Shown here one piece after another: positions 22,369 through 33,689 of a stretch of 64,000 nucleotides of DNA. The stretch's first letter is position 1; every line of letters begins with the position of its first letter. Position numbers and translations under genes: made by a program. The notes beneath the pieces are model-generated. The model had not been told where the DNA came from and did no database searches. It was given only the letters and a program-made list of their open reading frames with translations. The stretch is taken from positions 310,001 through 374,000 of the forward strand of contig JAPEIS010000004.1 in assembly GCA_029531795.1 (NCBI GenBank), in the 5' to 3' direction. Source of the DNA: Sclerotinia nivalis (Eukaryota; Ascomycota; Leotiomycetes; Helotiales; Sclerotiniaceae).

Positions 22369-25300
22369 CTTTGAATATCTTTATTAGCTTAAATATCGAT
22401 TTGGTATGTTTTATTTCGTTATATCTTTGCAAGATTTTGTTATTAGTATTTTTTCGAATAATAACAATAACGACGATAACGATAGCGATATTGAGTTATC
22501 AGATACTGATTCTGTTTTAGTATAGATTACGGAAATCTTACGAATAGCAATGCTCGATAAGTATTATGATAATCGAAGAGAACTCGAAATCTTTCTATTT
22601 CAAATCGAAATGTATTTCAAATTTAATATTGCCAAATTTGTGATTTCTGATAGTTATAATCTGTATACTTTTTTTTTACCTTTGTAAAAAAATAGTCAAA
22701 TGGATTCAATTTTATTTTAAAGATTATTTTATTAAGTCTAGAGATTATTGTATAATAGTTATATAAATCATTTTCGAAAGTTTTGTAGGATTCAAAAAAG
22801 AAATCGGATGAGTATTTGGGAATATCGATGAAGTTAAGATAACCAAACGAAAACTATTTGTTTTAAAATAAATCGGAGTAATGATTAATTATGCTATAGA
22901 ATTCAGATGATATGTTAATCAAATTGGATAGGATCAATAGGCTTTGCTAAATCATTTCTATTGCGATTTTAAAGATTATGTAAAGTTAGAATTTGCAAAA
23001 GGTATCGAGTTTACAAATATTAATGAAATGATAGAACTTGCAATTAAGATCGATAATCGATTTTATGAATATCAGTAAGATAAGAAGTTCCAAAACTATT
23101 CAAATCAGAATTACAAGCGAAACGAAGGAAGACGATATCAAGTTAGGAATGAAAGCTATAAAGATTTGATAAAATTGGATATTATTATTTGAGGAAAGTT
23201 ATTCAAAGAAGAAATGAATAAATATAGAAATGAGAAGTTATATTTCGAATATAGATAATTAGGATATAGAGTTGCAATTCATCATTAAAAGAAATAAAGA
23301 AATTTCAATCGGAATAAGAAATCTTGAAAGGGTAAGAAGCAATTCAATATGATATTTGTATTCCAGTTATATATTTTAAATTGTATGGATTTAGATTTTA
23401 AAGAATAACTGGAGGATAATTAATTTGAAGAATTAGAAGATTCAAAAGAAGAGTCAATTTTGTAGATCGATCGAAAGCCAAGTTCAGAGGAACTTTGGAT
23501 TATATAGTATATTGATGAATGGAATTGTCGAATTTGGAAATTTGGAGAAATAAATGAAGGAACTTATAGTGATGATTTAAGTGTAAAAAGTGTTATAAAG
23601 GAAGAAATTTATAAGGTAAGAATTATCGATAAGTATAGAATCTTATGGTACAGAGTTATGATCAATTCTTTTTTTGTCGAAAAAACCTTATATTATTATA
23701 TGAAAATATTTGAACCAAGAGAAATATGGGAAGTTATTTATTTTTATTATGATATTAATCATTTTATATATAAGATATATCTAGTATAATAAGTAAAGGA
23801 TGAGTATTTGATGCAAATTCAAATCATACAATTTTTATAGACAATAGGATATTTTCTCTAAGTTATATAAGGATTACTTTTAGTTATCAAGTGGAAAAAC
23901 ATGTTTAATAATAAGATTTCAGTTGATCAAATAATTATAAATGATAAGGAAGAAGATTGTTGGAATGTTTCTCTATCGGGTTAGTTAAATCGCTTAATTG
24001 ATCAAATTGATCAAATTGATCAAAACAACCGAACGGGTTAAAATAGGCAATTAAATGTTACAGGATATAGTGGATAGATCAATCTGATAATTATAATCAA
24101 TGGGTATTGGCTTAGAGTTATGATAGACTTTGGAGCAACCGGAAATTTTATTATATAAAAAGTTGTATAAGAAGTTGGTATAAGGTTTTAAACGAAGAAA
24201 TATTTATATATATTACAATTAATAGATGGATAATTAATTGATATTGAAAATGGGATGGTATAAATGGAGATCAAACCAATAGAAATGTAGATAGGTGAAT
24301 ATTATGAGTTTATATAGTTTAATGTAGTTTCATTAGGGAATCATTAGGTTATATTGGGTATATTATAGTTGATACAGTATAATCCCAATATTAATTGGAA
24401 TCGAGGAATTTTGATATTCGATCAATGCGATTGCGATCATCGAGATATGTATGAATCTGCGAAACTGAATATATGTTTTAGGGGGTTGAAAGTGAACAAT
24501 TCTATTGATATAAGATATTGAACTTAGGATTCCTTATTGATGAATATATTAATAGAGTATAAGAAATATGTAAAGCTTTTTGAGAAAAGAAAAGGTTACA
24601 AGGTTTTATCAGAATATAAATCGTGAGATTACGAAATAGTATTAATAGAAGGAAAGATATCTTTATTTAAATCTATTTATTAAATATTGAAAAGAGATTT
24701 AAGGATGTTCAAGGAATATATTAATGATAGTTTAAAGAAAGGATGGATTAGAGAATTTATTTTACAAGTAATTAGTCTTATATTATATGTATTTAAAAAG
24801 GATGGAATTAAGAGGTTATATATAGATTATTGTAAGTTCAATGATATAATAATCAAGGATTAATATCTATTTTTATTAATTACAGAATTGAGAAATCGAT
24901 TGGGGAAAGCTAAGATCTTCTTTAAATTTGATTTACAAAACGGTTTCCATTTAATTAGAATAAAGAAAGGTGAAGAATGGAAAACAGTATTCAGAATTCG
25001 ATATAGATTATATAAGTATTAGGTTATGCTATTTGGGTTAACCAATGTATTAGCAATATGTATATGTTTGGTAAACAATATATTGAGAAAGTATTTCGAT
25101 ATTTGTTGTATTTGTTATTTGGACGATATATTGGTTTATTTGGAGATTCTGGAATAATATATTCAAGATGTTAATAATATTTTAGTATGTTTGGAAAAAG
25201 CAGATCTTTAGTGCAAATTCAGTAAATGTGTATTTTATATTATGAAAACGGAATTTTTAGGTTATACAATCTTTTTAGAAGGATTCAAGATGAGTTTAGA

Positions 25301-27480
25301 CAAATTACAGATTATTCAAGAATAGAATCAGTTTACAAGTGTTAAAAAAGTATAATCCTTTTTAGAATTTGCTAATTTTTATTGTAGGTTTATTAAAGAT
25401 TATTCGAAAATAGCAATTCCGATGTTCGAAATAACTAAGAAGAATCAGGGAGAGTTTTAATGGACGGAAAAGGTATAAGAAGCTTTTGAATTATTCAAGT
25501 AAGTTTTTATAAAAGAATCAATATTTCTATTATTCGACCCTGAATTATCAATTGAGATCGAAATCGATTCTTCGGATTACACTTTAGGGGTAGTATTAAA
25601 TTAGTTAGGAGCGAATAAGAAATAACAATCAATAGCCTATTATTCCTATAAGCTATTGTTAGCAGAACTAAATTATAAGATTTACGATAAGGAGCTGTTA
25701 GCTATAGTCGAAGCATTTAGGGAATGGAGAATCTATTTGGAAGAATCGAAATATACGGTGTAGATATATACTGATTATAAGAATCTAGTTTACTTTATTA
25801 CAATGAAGGAATTAAATAGATAATAGATCAGATGGTCCGAAATTATAACTGTTTACAATTTTTGCATTTTATATATCAAAGGAATAGAAAATGCTAGAAT
25901 TGATGCTTTTAGTAGAAAACCAGAATATTTATAAAATAAAGTATACAAAATATATATAATCTTAAAGGAAGAAGATAATGTATTAGTATACAACAAATCA
26001 CAATTTGTTACTTTCTTCAAAATTGATTATAGTATAATCAAGGAGTAGTTGAAAGCAGAATATAAACAAGATACTATTATGAAACGAATTTTTAAGAATA
26101 TGGATAATCTAGAAAAGGGATTCAATATCAATGAAGAGTTTATATATTTCTATAATAAATTATATATATCTTTCAGATTAATTGAAGGATATATTCGAAA
26201 ACAATATGAACTTCTAATTTATAGGTATCAAAAAGTAATTAGAATCTTTGTTAGAATTAGAAAAAAAGTTTACTTTCCAAAAATGAGGATTACAATTGAA
26301 AAAGTAATTGGGAATTGCAATATTTATATATAGAACAAAACTGCTAGGTATGCTTTATATAATCAGCTCAAGACCTTTAAATTACTTATTCAATTATAAA
26401 AATCTATTGTATAGGATTTCATAATGAAATTATTTATATTCAAAGAATTAGTTATATTAAAGAAGTATAATTCTATTCTAATAATAATAAATAGATTAAC
26501 GAAATTCACTTATATAATACTATTCTGTAAGAAATAAATAGTAGATAATCTAGTTTATATATTCTTACAAAACATAATCAACATTTATAATATACCAAAG
26601 GAAATAATTTCAAATAGAGATAAACTTTTTATATTAAAATTCTGGACCACTTTTATAATATTACTTAAAGTCAAATGCAAATTATCTATTATATTTCATT
26701 TTCAAATAGATAACCAAACAGAATATCTAAATCAGACAATAGAAGTTTATCTATATTACTATATCAATTATAAACAAAACAACTAGATTGAACTACTATT
26801 TTTAGCTCAATTTGTATACAATATATCGAAGACAAAAACAACAAAAGTAATATTAATATACGCTAATTATAGATATACTCTATTAATCTATCATTCACCA
26901 TTTCTATAAATAGCGAATATCAACAAAACTATAAAAAATATATCGGAAATCAAGGAATTATACAAACAGTTCTTATTAGATCTATAATTTATAGTTTTGA
27001 AAACAACTGTATATTATAATAAATCACAAAGTATAGGATCTACTTTTAAAAAAAGAAATAAAGTTTATTTGATTCGAAAAAACATTCAAATATAACGGCC
27101 AAACAATAAACTAGATTACAAAAAACTAGGACTATTCGAAATCGAAGAAATAATAGAACCTATCAATTTCAGATTGAAACTACCAAATACTATGAATATC
27201 CATCCAATATTCCATATATCCTTACTCAAACTAGCACCACTAAAAGCATCGAACACACCAGAGACCATAATCGAACCCATCAATCCGAACACTAAATACA
27301 ATATCGAAACAATATTAGATTGCAAATATATCAGAAATACAATAAAGTATTTAATCAAATAATTCGATTACTTATACTCAGAAAACATTTGGGAATTCAG
27401 GAAGAATCTTAATTGCCCTGAAAAATTGCAAACATTTTATTAGCGATATCCGGATCTATTCAAAAAGGATCAAAGGGATT
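22369..27480 (+). pseudogene. Gypsy V gag-pol remnant
   Basis: The plus strand reads, with many RIP stops, as a Ty3/gypsy polyprotein. Gag remnants lie at about 22.5-23.5 kb. Protease is near 24115 (RVMIDFGATGNFI), and RT at about 24.8-25.3 kb with CYLDDILVY (near 25110-25143). RNase H is near 25.5-25.86 kb (IEIDSSDYTLGVVL), and integrase runs about 26.05-27.1 kb with its zinc-binding and core parts decayed. A C-terminal chromodomain region lies at about 27.17-27.47 kb (NIHPIFHISLLKL, then TILDCKYIRN). The chromodomain places it with the chromoviruses. No intact frame longer than ~95 codons remains. Confidence 0.88.
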
Positions 27481-27924
27481 CAAGAAAGATAAAGGATCGA
27501 AACTTTCCAAAAGATCGAATAAAGTATTGTTAAGGCTGGAAGTATTTCTGTTTATTCTTTCTTTTTCTGTTTGCTTTTTTGTCAATTGTTCTTTCTTTTT
27601 CAAAGTATCCAATTCATCCAAATATTTAAGGCTACAATTAGCCATCCGTTTTCTACAATCATATAGGAATTTCTTTTGTTTACACAAACACAAAATTTTA
27701 GTAAATGTTTCTTTTTCTTTACGATCTAATTTCTCTTTTTGTTTATCCAGAGAAATTCAATCTGAAATATGAGGCATTTTCCGATCCCAATCTTCTTCCA
27801 AAGGAAATTCGACATTACAGAGAATTCGAGTCAGAATATATTCGGAATAACAAGAATATTAAAGATTATTAACGTCTTTTATACAGCGAAGTTTTTCATT
27901 GTGACAATAAGAACAGAAAGACAT
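27460..27924 (-). pseudogene. Antisense Cys-rich/coiled-coil ORF at the 3' end of gypsy V
   Basis: An antisense frame of ~154 codons from ATG 27924. It begins MSFCSYCHNEKLRCIKD, then a second decayed cluster (YSCYSEYILTRILCNV), then a charged coiled-coil-like stretch (LDELDTLKKKEQLTKKQTEK). I recall hypothetical proteins of this layout (two CxxC-type clusters, a W-rich spacer, then a long coiled coil) as common in filamentous fungal annotations; that is memory, not a search. Two stops (after DVNNL and HISD) look like RIP products. The 77-codon piece at 27460-27693 is only its last part. The role is unknown. A chance antisense frame is possible, but the Cys spacing argues against it. Confidence 0.55.
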
Positions 27925-28107
27925 TTCAATTTCATAATTATTGATAAATTAAACCAGAAGAATCTATTCGGAACATTTTCGAATAGAAGATAGGGATTTT
28001 TTAATTTTGGAAGAAGATATAATGGGAAAAGAGAGTTTTGTATTTTTCTTCAAAATGTAGCTCCGCTTTATAAACTTGAAACAAACTTTAGTTTAAATGA
28101 GGGATAG

Positions 28108-28194
28108 TATTATAATCACAGATCTTATAATAACCGATCGTATAAATATCTATTATGATTTGATTGGATCAGTATAAGATTAAAATAGTCGTAA
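28108..28194 (+). repeat. Gypsy V 3' LTR, first 87 bp
   Basis: TATTATAATCACAG is the RIP form of TGTTACGATCACGG. The segment ends at the LINE target TAAAATAGTCGTAA (28181-28194). A purine-rich run (GAGGGATAG) lies directly upstream and fits a polypurine tract. Confidence 0.9.
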
Positions 28195-30103
28195 TTGTAT
28201 ATGTGTATGATATTTTTCGTCCGAGGCTCTGTGCGAAGCACAGGCCTCAAATTCCCAATTGGGACAAAGGACGCCAGGGGAGGAAGGCCCCTGGGTTTCT
28301 AACTAGCTAATCTAAATTTATTAGTATTATATATACTAAATACTTTAATAAGATTTATATGATTGTTATTGCATATTGAGTTAATCCCTTGAATAGATAT
28401 TTCAGCTGTCCTCTACAATACAATTAGATCCCTCAATTCCTGATCTCCTCTCCTTCGTCATCGCAATCGAGCTTTTTAATATGATTTTATCAATATAAAA
28501 TTTTTTTTTTTTTTTTTTTTAAAGTTTATACAAATTCAATCTTTCCGAACCAAAACCCAACACTTTATACAAAGAAAATCCAAAAATAATATAAAATAAA
28601 AATAAAAAATAAAAATCAAAGCAATCCTTCAATCAATAAATTGTATAGAGAATCAAAAATATATATTCTGATAGAACTTTGTAGATTTAAATCAAATTAC
28701 TAGTTTCGCTACTTCTTCTATGCTTCCCAAAAAATAGAAAATGGTTTCAGATGGTGATAACTTTGAAAGGGTTTTTTGAATATTTCCAATTTTACAAAAG
28801 TAAAAATAAAGAAAGGATTTTTTTTTCCTATATGAATATAATATATAAGTATCTTCATGATTGAAGCAATTGTAATACACTGCGAAATTATTGTATTGAG
28901 ATCTGGCTGCTAGAATATATCCTAATATCGTTCGATCAAAAAAAAGTATAATCGATTTGTTATTGTAAATTATAAAAAGATCATTATAGCTTTGTAATAC
29001 TATAATTATCCATAATTTAGTTCTTATTGATTTGGTATTCGTTTTAGCGATTCTTTTTAAAAAGACAAAAATGCAAATAGAATTAGATGGGAATAAAAGA
29101 GTTGTTCCCTTTTTAGTTGCTTTATCCGCTGCTTCGTTTTCGGGGATATCCAAATGCCCAGAAACCTATCGAATTCGAATTGAGTTAGGGCAAGTATATA
29201 GCAAGCAGGGCCTGAGAGGTCAAGTTATAGCTAGTTTGCAGAATTCTTCGAATATAAATTGAAAGGATCCAGTAGAATGAAAATCTAATCGTATAGCAAC
29301 CTTTAGATTATCCAAGAAAACCCAGAAATCTATAACGAATCTAGCTAAGGGTAACTGTATTATTGCTTAAACATCTTTCAAAGCTACAACTACTTCAACA
29401 TCGAAGACTTCAGCATTACAATCTAATGAAAAAGCCTATCGATCTACTTGTAGATTGTATTGATAAATCACTGATTTACCTTCTGTAGCACCATCCAGAG
29501 CTTTGCTTTTCGAATCATCGAAGAAGACTTGCAAATCACTTCTTGGAATCGTAAATATAAACCTTTCGAAATCCTTAACTGTTTGTTCCTTCGAACGACC
29601 GAAAGGATTACCGATCCGGGTTTCTGTAATAATACACAGTTCTTTGTTCTTCCAAAGGGGAAAAGCAATTGGATTGATATATTCAGCTTTTGAAAAAGCT
29701 AGGATAATTCTTGAGAACCTTGATTCAGCAGTTCTAGCCCCAGCTTTAGCTAGGATATTTTTGGTTCGAATTCGAAGGGGATGTTTAGGATCTAATCGAG
29801 CCGTTCGGGCAGCGAAACTCTGAGATATCAAATTTAGCTCAATCTCAGAAGGCATCAAATTTGATTCCTTGTATAAAACAGCAGTATTAATTATACGGAA
29901 TACAGGGAGGATTGCTCGAGCGCTAACTAATACAATCTTATTCAAAAGCTTCAAATGTCCATCCACTTGATTCGAGATTGTGAAGTTTAGGCCTCGTTTC
30001 CTAGTTCGGCCAGGCCACCAGGTTTCGGCTGCAAAGTAGCATTTCTTCAGAACACAGACTGTAATCGCTCTTTGAAGCAAAATTGATGGGATGCCTCGGG
30101 TTG
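28195..30103 (-). mobile_element. LINE1 copy C, 5'-truncated, in the gypsy V 3' LTR
   Basis: A 1.9-kb LINE1 copy holding the end of RT, RNase H, C terminus and 3' UTR, bounded by identical 14-bp TSDs TAAAATAGTCGTAA (28181-28194, 30104-30117). The 3' hairpin at 28223-28248 is perfectly paired. The frame is open through the place where copy A has lost a base, so this copy shows the unshifted reading frame. Other stops are RIP-like. Truncation at 30103 falls after GIPSILLQRA. Confidence 0.93.
29436..30103 (-). pseudogene. LINE1-C ORF2 fragment spanning the copy A frameshift site
   Basis: LINE1 ORF2 residues from GIPSILLQRA to NLQVDR. The frame runs LDPKHPLRIRTKNILAKAG where copy A jumps frame. 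It then reaches RNase H (VFFDDSKSKALDG, with Gly of the SDGS motif changed to Asp) and stops at a RIP-type TAG. The open frame extends backwards into LTR sequence as far as 30272, but that part is a junction artefact. Confidence 0.85.
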
Positions 30104-30117
30104 TAAAATAGTCGTAA

Positions 30118-30481
30118 AAACAAACGAGTACAGACCATATTAGTATCAGATCATGTGATAAAGTATTGGAGTTTCGAAAGCTCCCAACGCTCCTGAAGCA
30201 TTGGAGTTTCGAAGGCTCCCAACGCTCCTGGAGCATTGGAGCTTCGAGAGCTCCTAGGGCTCCCAAATACAAAGATCTATATAAACAGGATTGATTCCTT
30301 TATTTGTAAAGCTTCGTACTCAAGAACAATCATTAGTTTAACACTATAATTATTATACAATACAATCGTTATATCTTTCATTCTCATTAAGCCCTTATTT
30401 GATTTTTAGTAGAAACCACCACAATCTTTCTATAAGTCCTTTGATCACTTCTTAATGATAAAGGATTGTAGCGGCGTAACA
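30118..30481 (+). repeat. Gypsy V 3' LTR, remaining 364 bp
   Basis: The segment starts AAACAAACGAG, matching 21970, and ends GCGGCGTAACA. Three ~35-bp internal units (about 30163-30265) carry TTGGAGTTTCGAA and CTCCCAACGCTCC. It is less mutated than the 5' copy. The TSD GATAA follows at 30482. Confidence 0.92.
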
Positions 30482-31616
30482 GATAATCCAATCTTTAGAT
30501 TTCGTTTTTTTGATATCTATTCCTAATGAGGCAAAGCTAGTTTCGTTCGATGATGATTTTAGTTTTGTAATTTCTTTTGCAAAGGTATTGACTAATTCGT
30601 TTCCTTTTATCGAAGTATACTTAGAGATCTAATTGAAAGAAATTTCGGCTTTTTTCCTTATAAGAGTTTTTATAGCTTTGATTACTTTGATTTGGTATAT
30701 TTGATCAAAAGTATTCGAAGGTGTTTTCAATCAGTAAAGTCCGGTTTGATTATCGGAGTAGATCTTGAATTTCTGGTTTAGTTGAGTTATAGAACTTGTA
30801 TATTCGATTGTTCTTGTGATTCCAAAAAGTTTATTATTATACATTAATTGATTTATATCAATATTGAGTATTTCTTTGTGAAGAATTTGATTGTTGATCG
30901 AAATAGCGATAATCCTGATTCCTATTTTTATCTCTTTCAAGGTTAACGAAGCATCTATATATATAACGATAGTGTTTTTGCTTTTATATTTGAAAGTTAG
31001 ATTGTGTATGATTACAATATCTTCTTTGAGTAGTTTGCTGATATTGATTTTGTATGGAATATCCCTTTTTTAAGGGGGGAAATGGAAATGATCAATTTTT
31101 TCTAAAACGAAGGAATCGTATTTTTCTTTGATTGAATTATTGATTCTTTTGAGTTGAATAGATTTTGGATATTTTCTTTGTGGAATAGAAATCGTATCCT
31201 GATTCTCCTTTTCAGCAATCAATTTCGATATAATTTGATTGATTGGATGTGATCGGGAGATTTTTAATAATCTGAAAGTATATTGCTTTATTTCAGTATT
31301 TAATTTGATTTCTGGAGGGTAAAGAATTGTTTCTATTTCTATTGGTTTGATAGGTGAGGTTTTGAAGACCCTTAGAATTTTGCGAAGAGTTAGGTTCTGA
31401 ATTGATTGAAGAGTTTTCTTGAATTGAATTTGATCTTTTCATCAAATGATAGAACTGTAATCGGCTATACTGGTTACGCAAGCCATATATAATTGTCTCA
31501 TGGCTTTGGGACTAAGTCCTTTCTCAGTATTGGTTAGCCTAGTCATTTGATAGAACGAGGCTTTGGCTTGAGTAGCTCTGATTGTAACGTGTTGCTTGAA
31601 GCTAAGGCCAGGATCG
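30482..31616 (-). mobile_element. LINE3, 5'-truncated RT/RNase H part
   Basis: This is the other half of LINE3. At 31442-31616 the minus frame DPGLSFKQHVTIRATQAKAS matches the segment just after the reverse transcriptase palm in fungal LINEs. At 30731-30990 KIYSDNQTGLY is an RNase H core motif. The 5' truncation falls at the PKS TSD (31616/31617), as is common for LINE copies. The total LINE3 remnant is about 1.9 kb. The GATAA at 30482-30486 repeats 3220-3224 and marks the gypsy V insertion. Confidence 0.85.
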
Positions 31617-31628
31617 GCAATCAAAAGA
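31617..31628. repeat. Right TSD of the insertion that splits the PKS
   Basis: GCAATCAAAAGA, identical to 2439-2450. A 12-bp duplication fits target-primed reverse transcription by a LINE. Confidence 0.95.
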
Positions 31629-33356
31629 TACTATAGTCAATCGATGGTGGTTATACTCGTTACGGAGAACACGTGCCAGACCTTGTATGGGGGCGTACTC
31701 CGGGTTGCCAGTAGGCGACCCGCCATAAGAATTGACCCACAAGACGCTTGGTGCAGAAATGAGAAAATTTTTCATTATGTAGTAGTTTTCCTGGGATAGA
31801 GAGTATATGAACGGGTTGTTCAGCTCGAGCAGTGTAACGAAGACAATGTTTTCCAGCCGGTCCATGTCTTGCGCTTCGAACAAGGTTGCTTGTGTGATAT
31901 TATCCACGCCCTGATACCGTAGTAGGTTCTCTATTTTCTTCGCAGACTCGATTTGTAGACTTGATTCAGGATCTGATACGATACAGATGGTTCTCGTGTT
32001 TGACGTCGGTGAGGGCATTGTGACTGAACTATTCACCTGTACTTCAACAACTCCTTTCGATGCAGAAAGTTTCAATCCTACAGCTACGTAGCTAGCCTTT
32101 GACGATGAGTTAAACTTCACATCGCTTGTGCGATGCTTCTCATCAGTATCAACTTTGCATGGCTCATGAAACATCAGTTGACCAACTGGCTTAAGCATCT
32201 TCCTTGTCTGATCAACAAAAGTTTTATTTGCAAGGAACTTCATTGGAGCTAGAATGATATCATAAGCTTCTAATTCAGATCCCTGTCTGAGCGGGTCTGC
32301 TTCGACATCTAAATGCTCAAAAGCCAAACGAGAATAGTTTTGTAAATCCTTCTTGGCTTCGTTCAGGACAGACTGAAGGTCAGATACGAAGCAATAGGAG
32401 CCATATCTGGTGTAACAGGGCTTTTCTTTCTCGTTGTATATTGAGAGAGTTTCCAAAATGTCAGAAGTAGGTCTTTCTCCTTCGGCGCCTATCTCTAAAA
32501 TATTCAGATTTGAGTTCTTATGCCTAAGCATATCAATATAGCGGTCGAAAGGGGTCTGACTCGCATGAAGGCCTTCTTTGCAGTATTCCCAAATCTCCCT
32601 TCCACTCAAAAGCCACGGATCTGGTCGGTACTCAAAGTTATAGGATCGGTGGTGGGATTGAGATATCATGGAGCTTTTCGCATCTTCCAATAGTTCACCA
32701 ATCCTTATCAATTTGAGATTTTCAAACCGTACTACAATTTTATCCCTCGAGGGATTAAGGACAAATCCATCAAAATGAACAGCAAGACTGTCCTCTTCGA
32801 TAGTCCATGCACATTCTTGCACATCGCTTTCGTCTGAGAATTGGAGTCCATGTTTGGAGACAAATAACTTTTGCAAAAATGTTGGGACCATGGTAGGTAT
32901 CCCTTTTGCTCCGCCTTCGCAGTGACCAGCTATAGCGAGGTGAAAGATCGCATCAAGAGAAGTAGGATGAATGATATGAGCCTGGGGGTGCTCTTTTTCT
33001 GGCCATTCAAACAATTTAATGGTTCCCTTGACTTGACCTTGACTCCCATAAGATCCACTCGTTACGCGATGAAACGAGGGGCCAAAGCCAAGACCGTTCT
33101 GTCCTAGCATCCCATAAAAAGCTTTGGGGTCCAATGGCGCTAGGCAGGAGCGGGTCATTGATTCGTACATTTCTTGGTGATCCTTGAGTTCATGAGCATC
33201 TTCTCGTCCCAGACTGACTTCATTGACGTCTGACTCATACTCAACCCGGATAAACCCGTGGCAACATTCTTGCCACAAATCTTGTTCATAAGTGAATAAT
33301 CTGAACTCGGTCCATCTAGATATACGATCGGTTTTCTGTTCAGTTCGAATAGTATC
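31617..33356 (-). pseudogene. HR-PKS, dehydratase-methyltransferase part (gene split by transposons)
   Basis: This is the middle of the same HR-PKS. Reading from about 33354 it shows the second half of a dehydratase domain (hot-dog fold; HPTSLDAIFHLA carries the catalytic Asp) and then a C-methyltransferase-like region. It ends in the linker that precedes the enoyl reductase (GLARVLRNEYNHHRLTIVSFDC), and that frame resumes exactly at 2438 once the insertion and one TSD copy are removed. The methyltransferase glycine motif reads LEIGAEGERPT, not the usual E-I-G-A-G-T-G-G, so methylation may have been lost before the gene was broken. At the upper end the sequence stops being PKS-like near 33356, inside the dehydratase. 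The ketosynthase, acyltransferase and the first dehydratase catalytic His are not in this window. Confidence 0.92.
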
Positions 33357-33689
33357 ATTTTTTATATGAATTTGATTGAAGATCGAAAAGAGAAAAGATA
33401 TCGAAAAAGGAAAAGGGAAGAATAATCGGTAATAAATTAATAATTAATTTTTATTCTATTGAAGATTTTTGATTAGGATGATATTATAATAATAATCAGG
33501 AATTAGTTGATGTTATATATATATATACAAGTAAAATTCATCAATTTTGTATAATATTATAATGATATTACATCCGCAAAATATTTTGAGCCCCGGAAAA
33601 TCTCGGAATTAATAAACTCCGCGATCGACGTCGAAAGAGTATTAATGACATCCTATATAAATTCTTTTGGTATCGATTGCTTATCGATC

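Larger units (their letters stand above)
3225..30481 (+). mobile_element. Gypsy V, complete Ty3/gypsy element with nested LINEs
   Basis: The element is bounded by the 5-bp TSD GATAA (3220-3224 and 30482-30486). Its LTR starts TGTTACGATC and ends GCGTAACA. The 5' LTR consists of 3225-3311 plus 21970-22368, the internal region is 22369-28107, and the 3' LTR is 28108-28194 plus 30118-30481. Removing the LINEs leaves an element of about 6.7 kb. All coding sequence is RIP-degraded. It is inserted into LINE3 and so is younger than it. Confidence 0.92.

Noticed and set aside
29436..30272. A 278-codon ORF that seems to fuse LTR sequence to LINE1-C RT
   Set aside because: The first ~56 codons are LTR repeat units read in frame by chance; the LINE copy is simply 5'-truncated at 30103. 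No sign that the fusion is selected.
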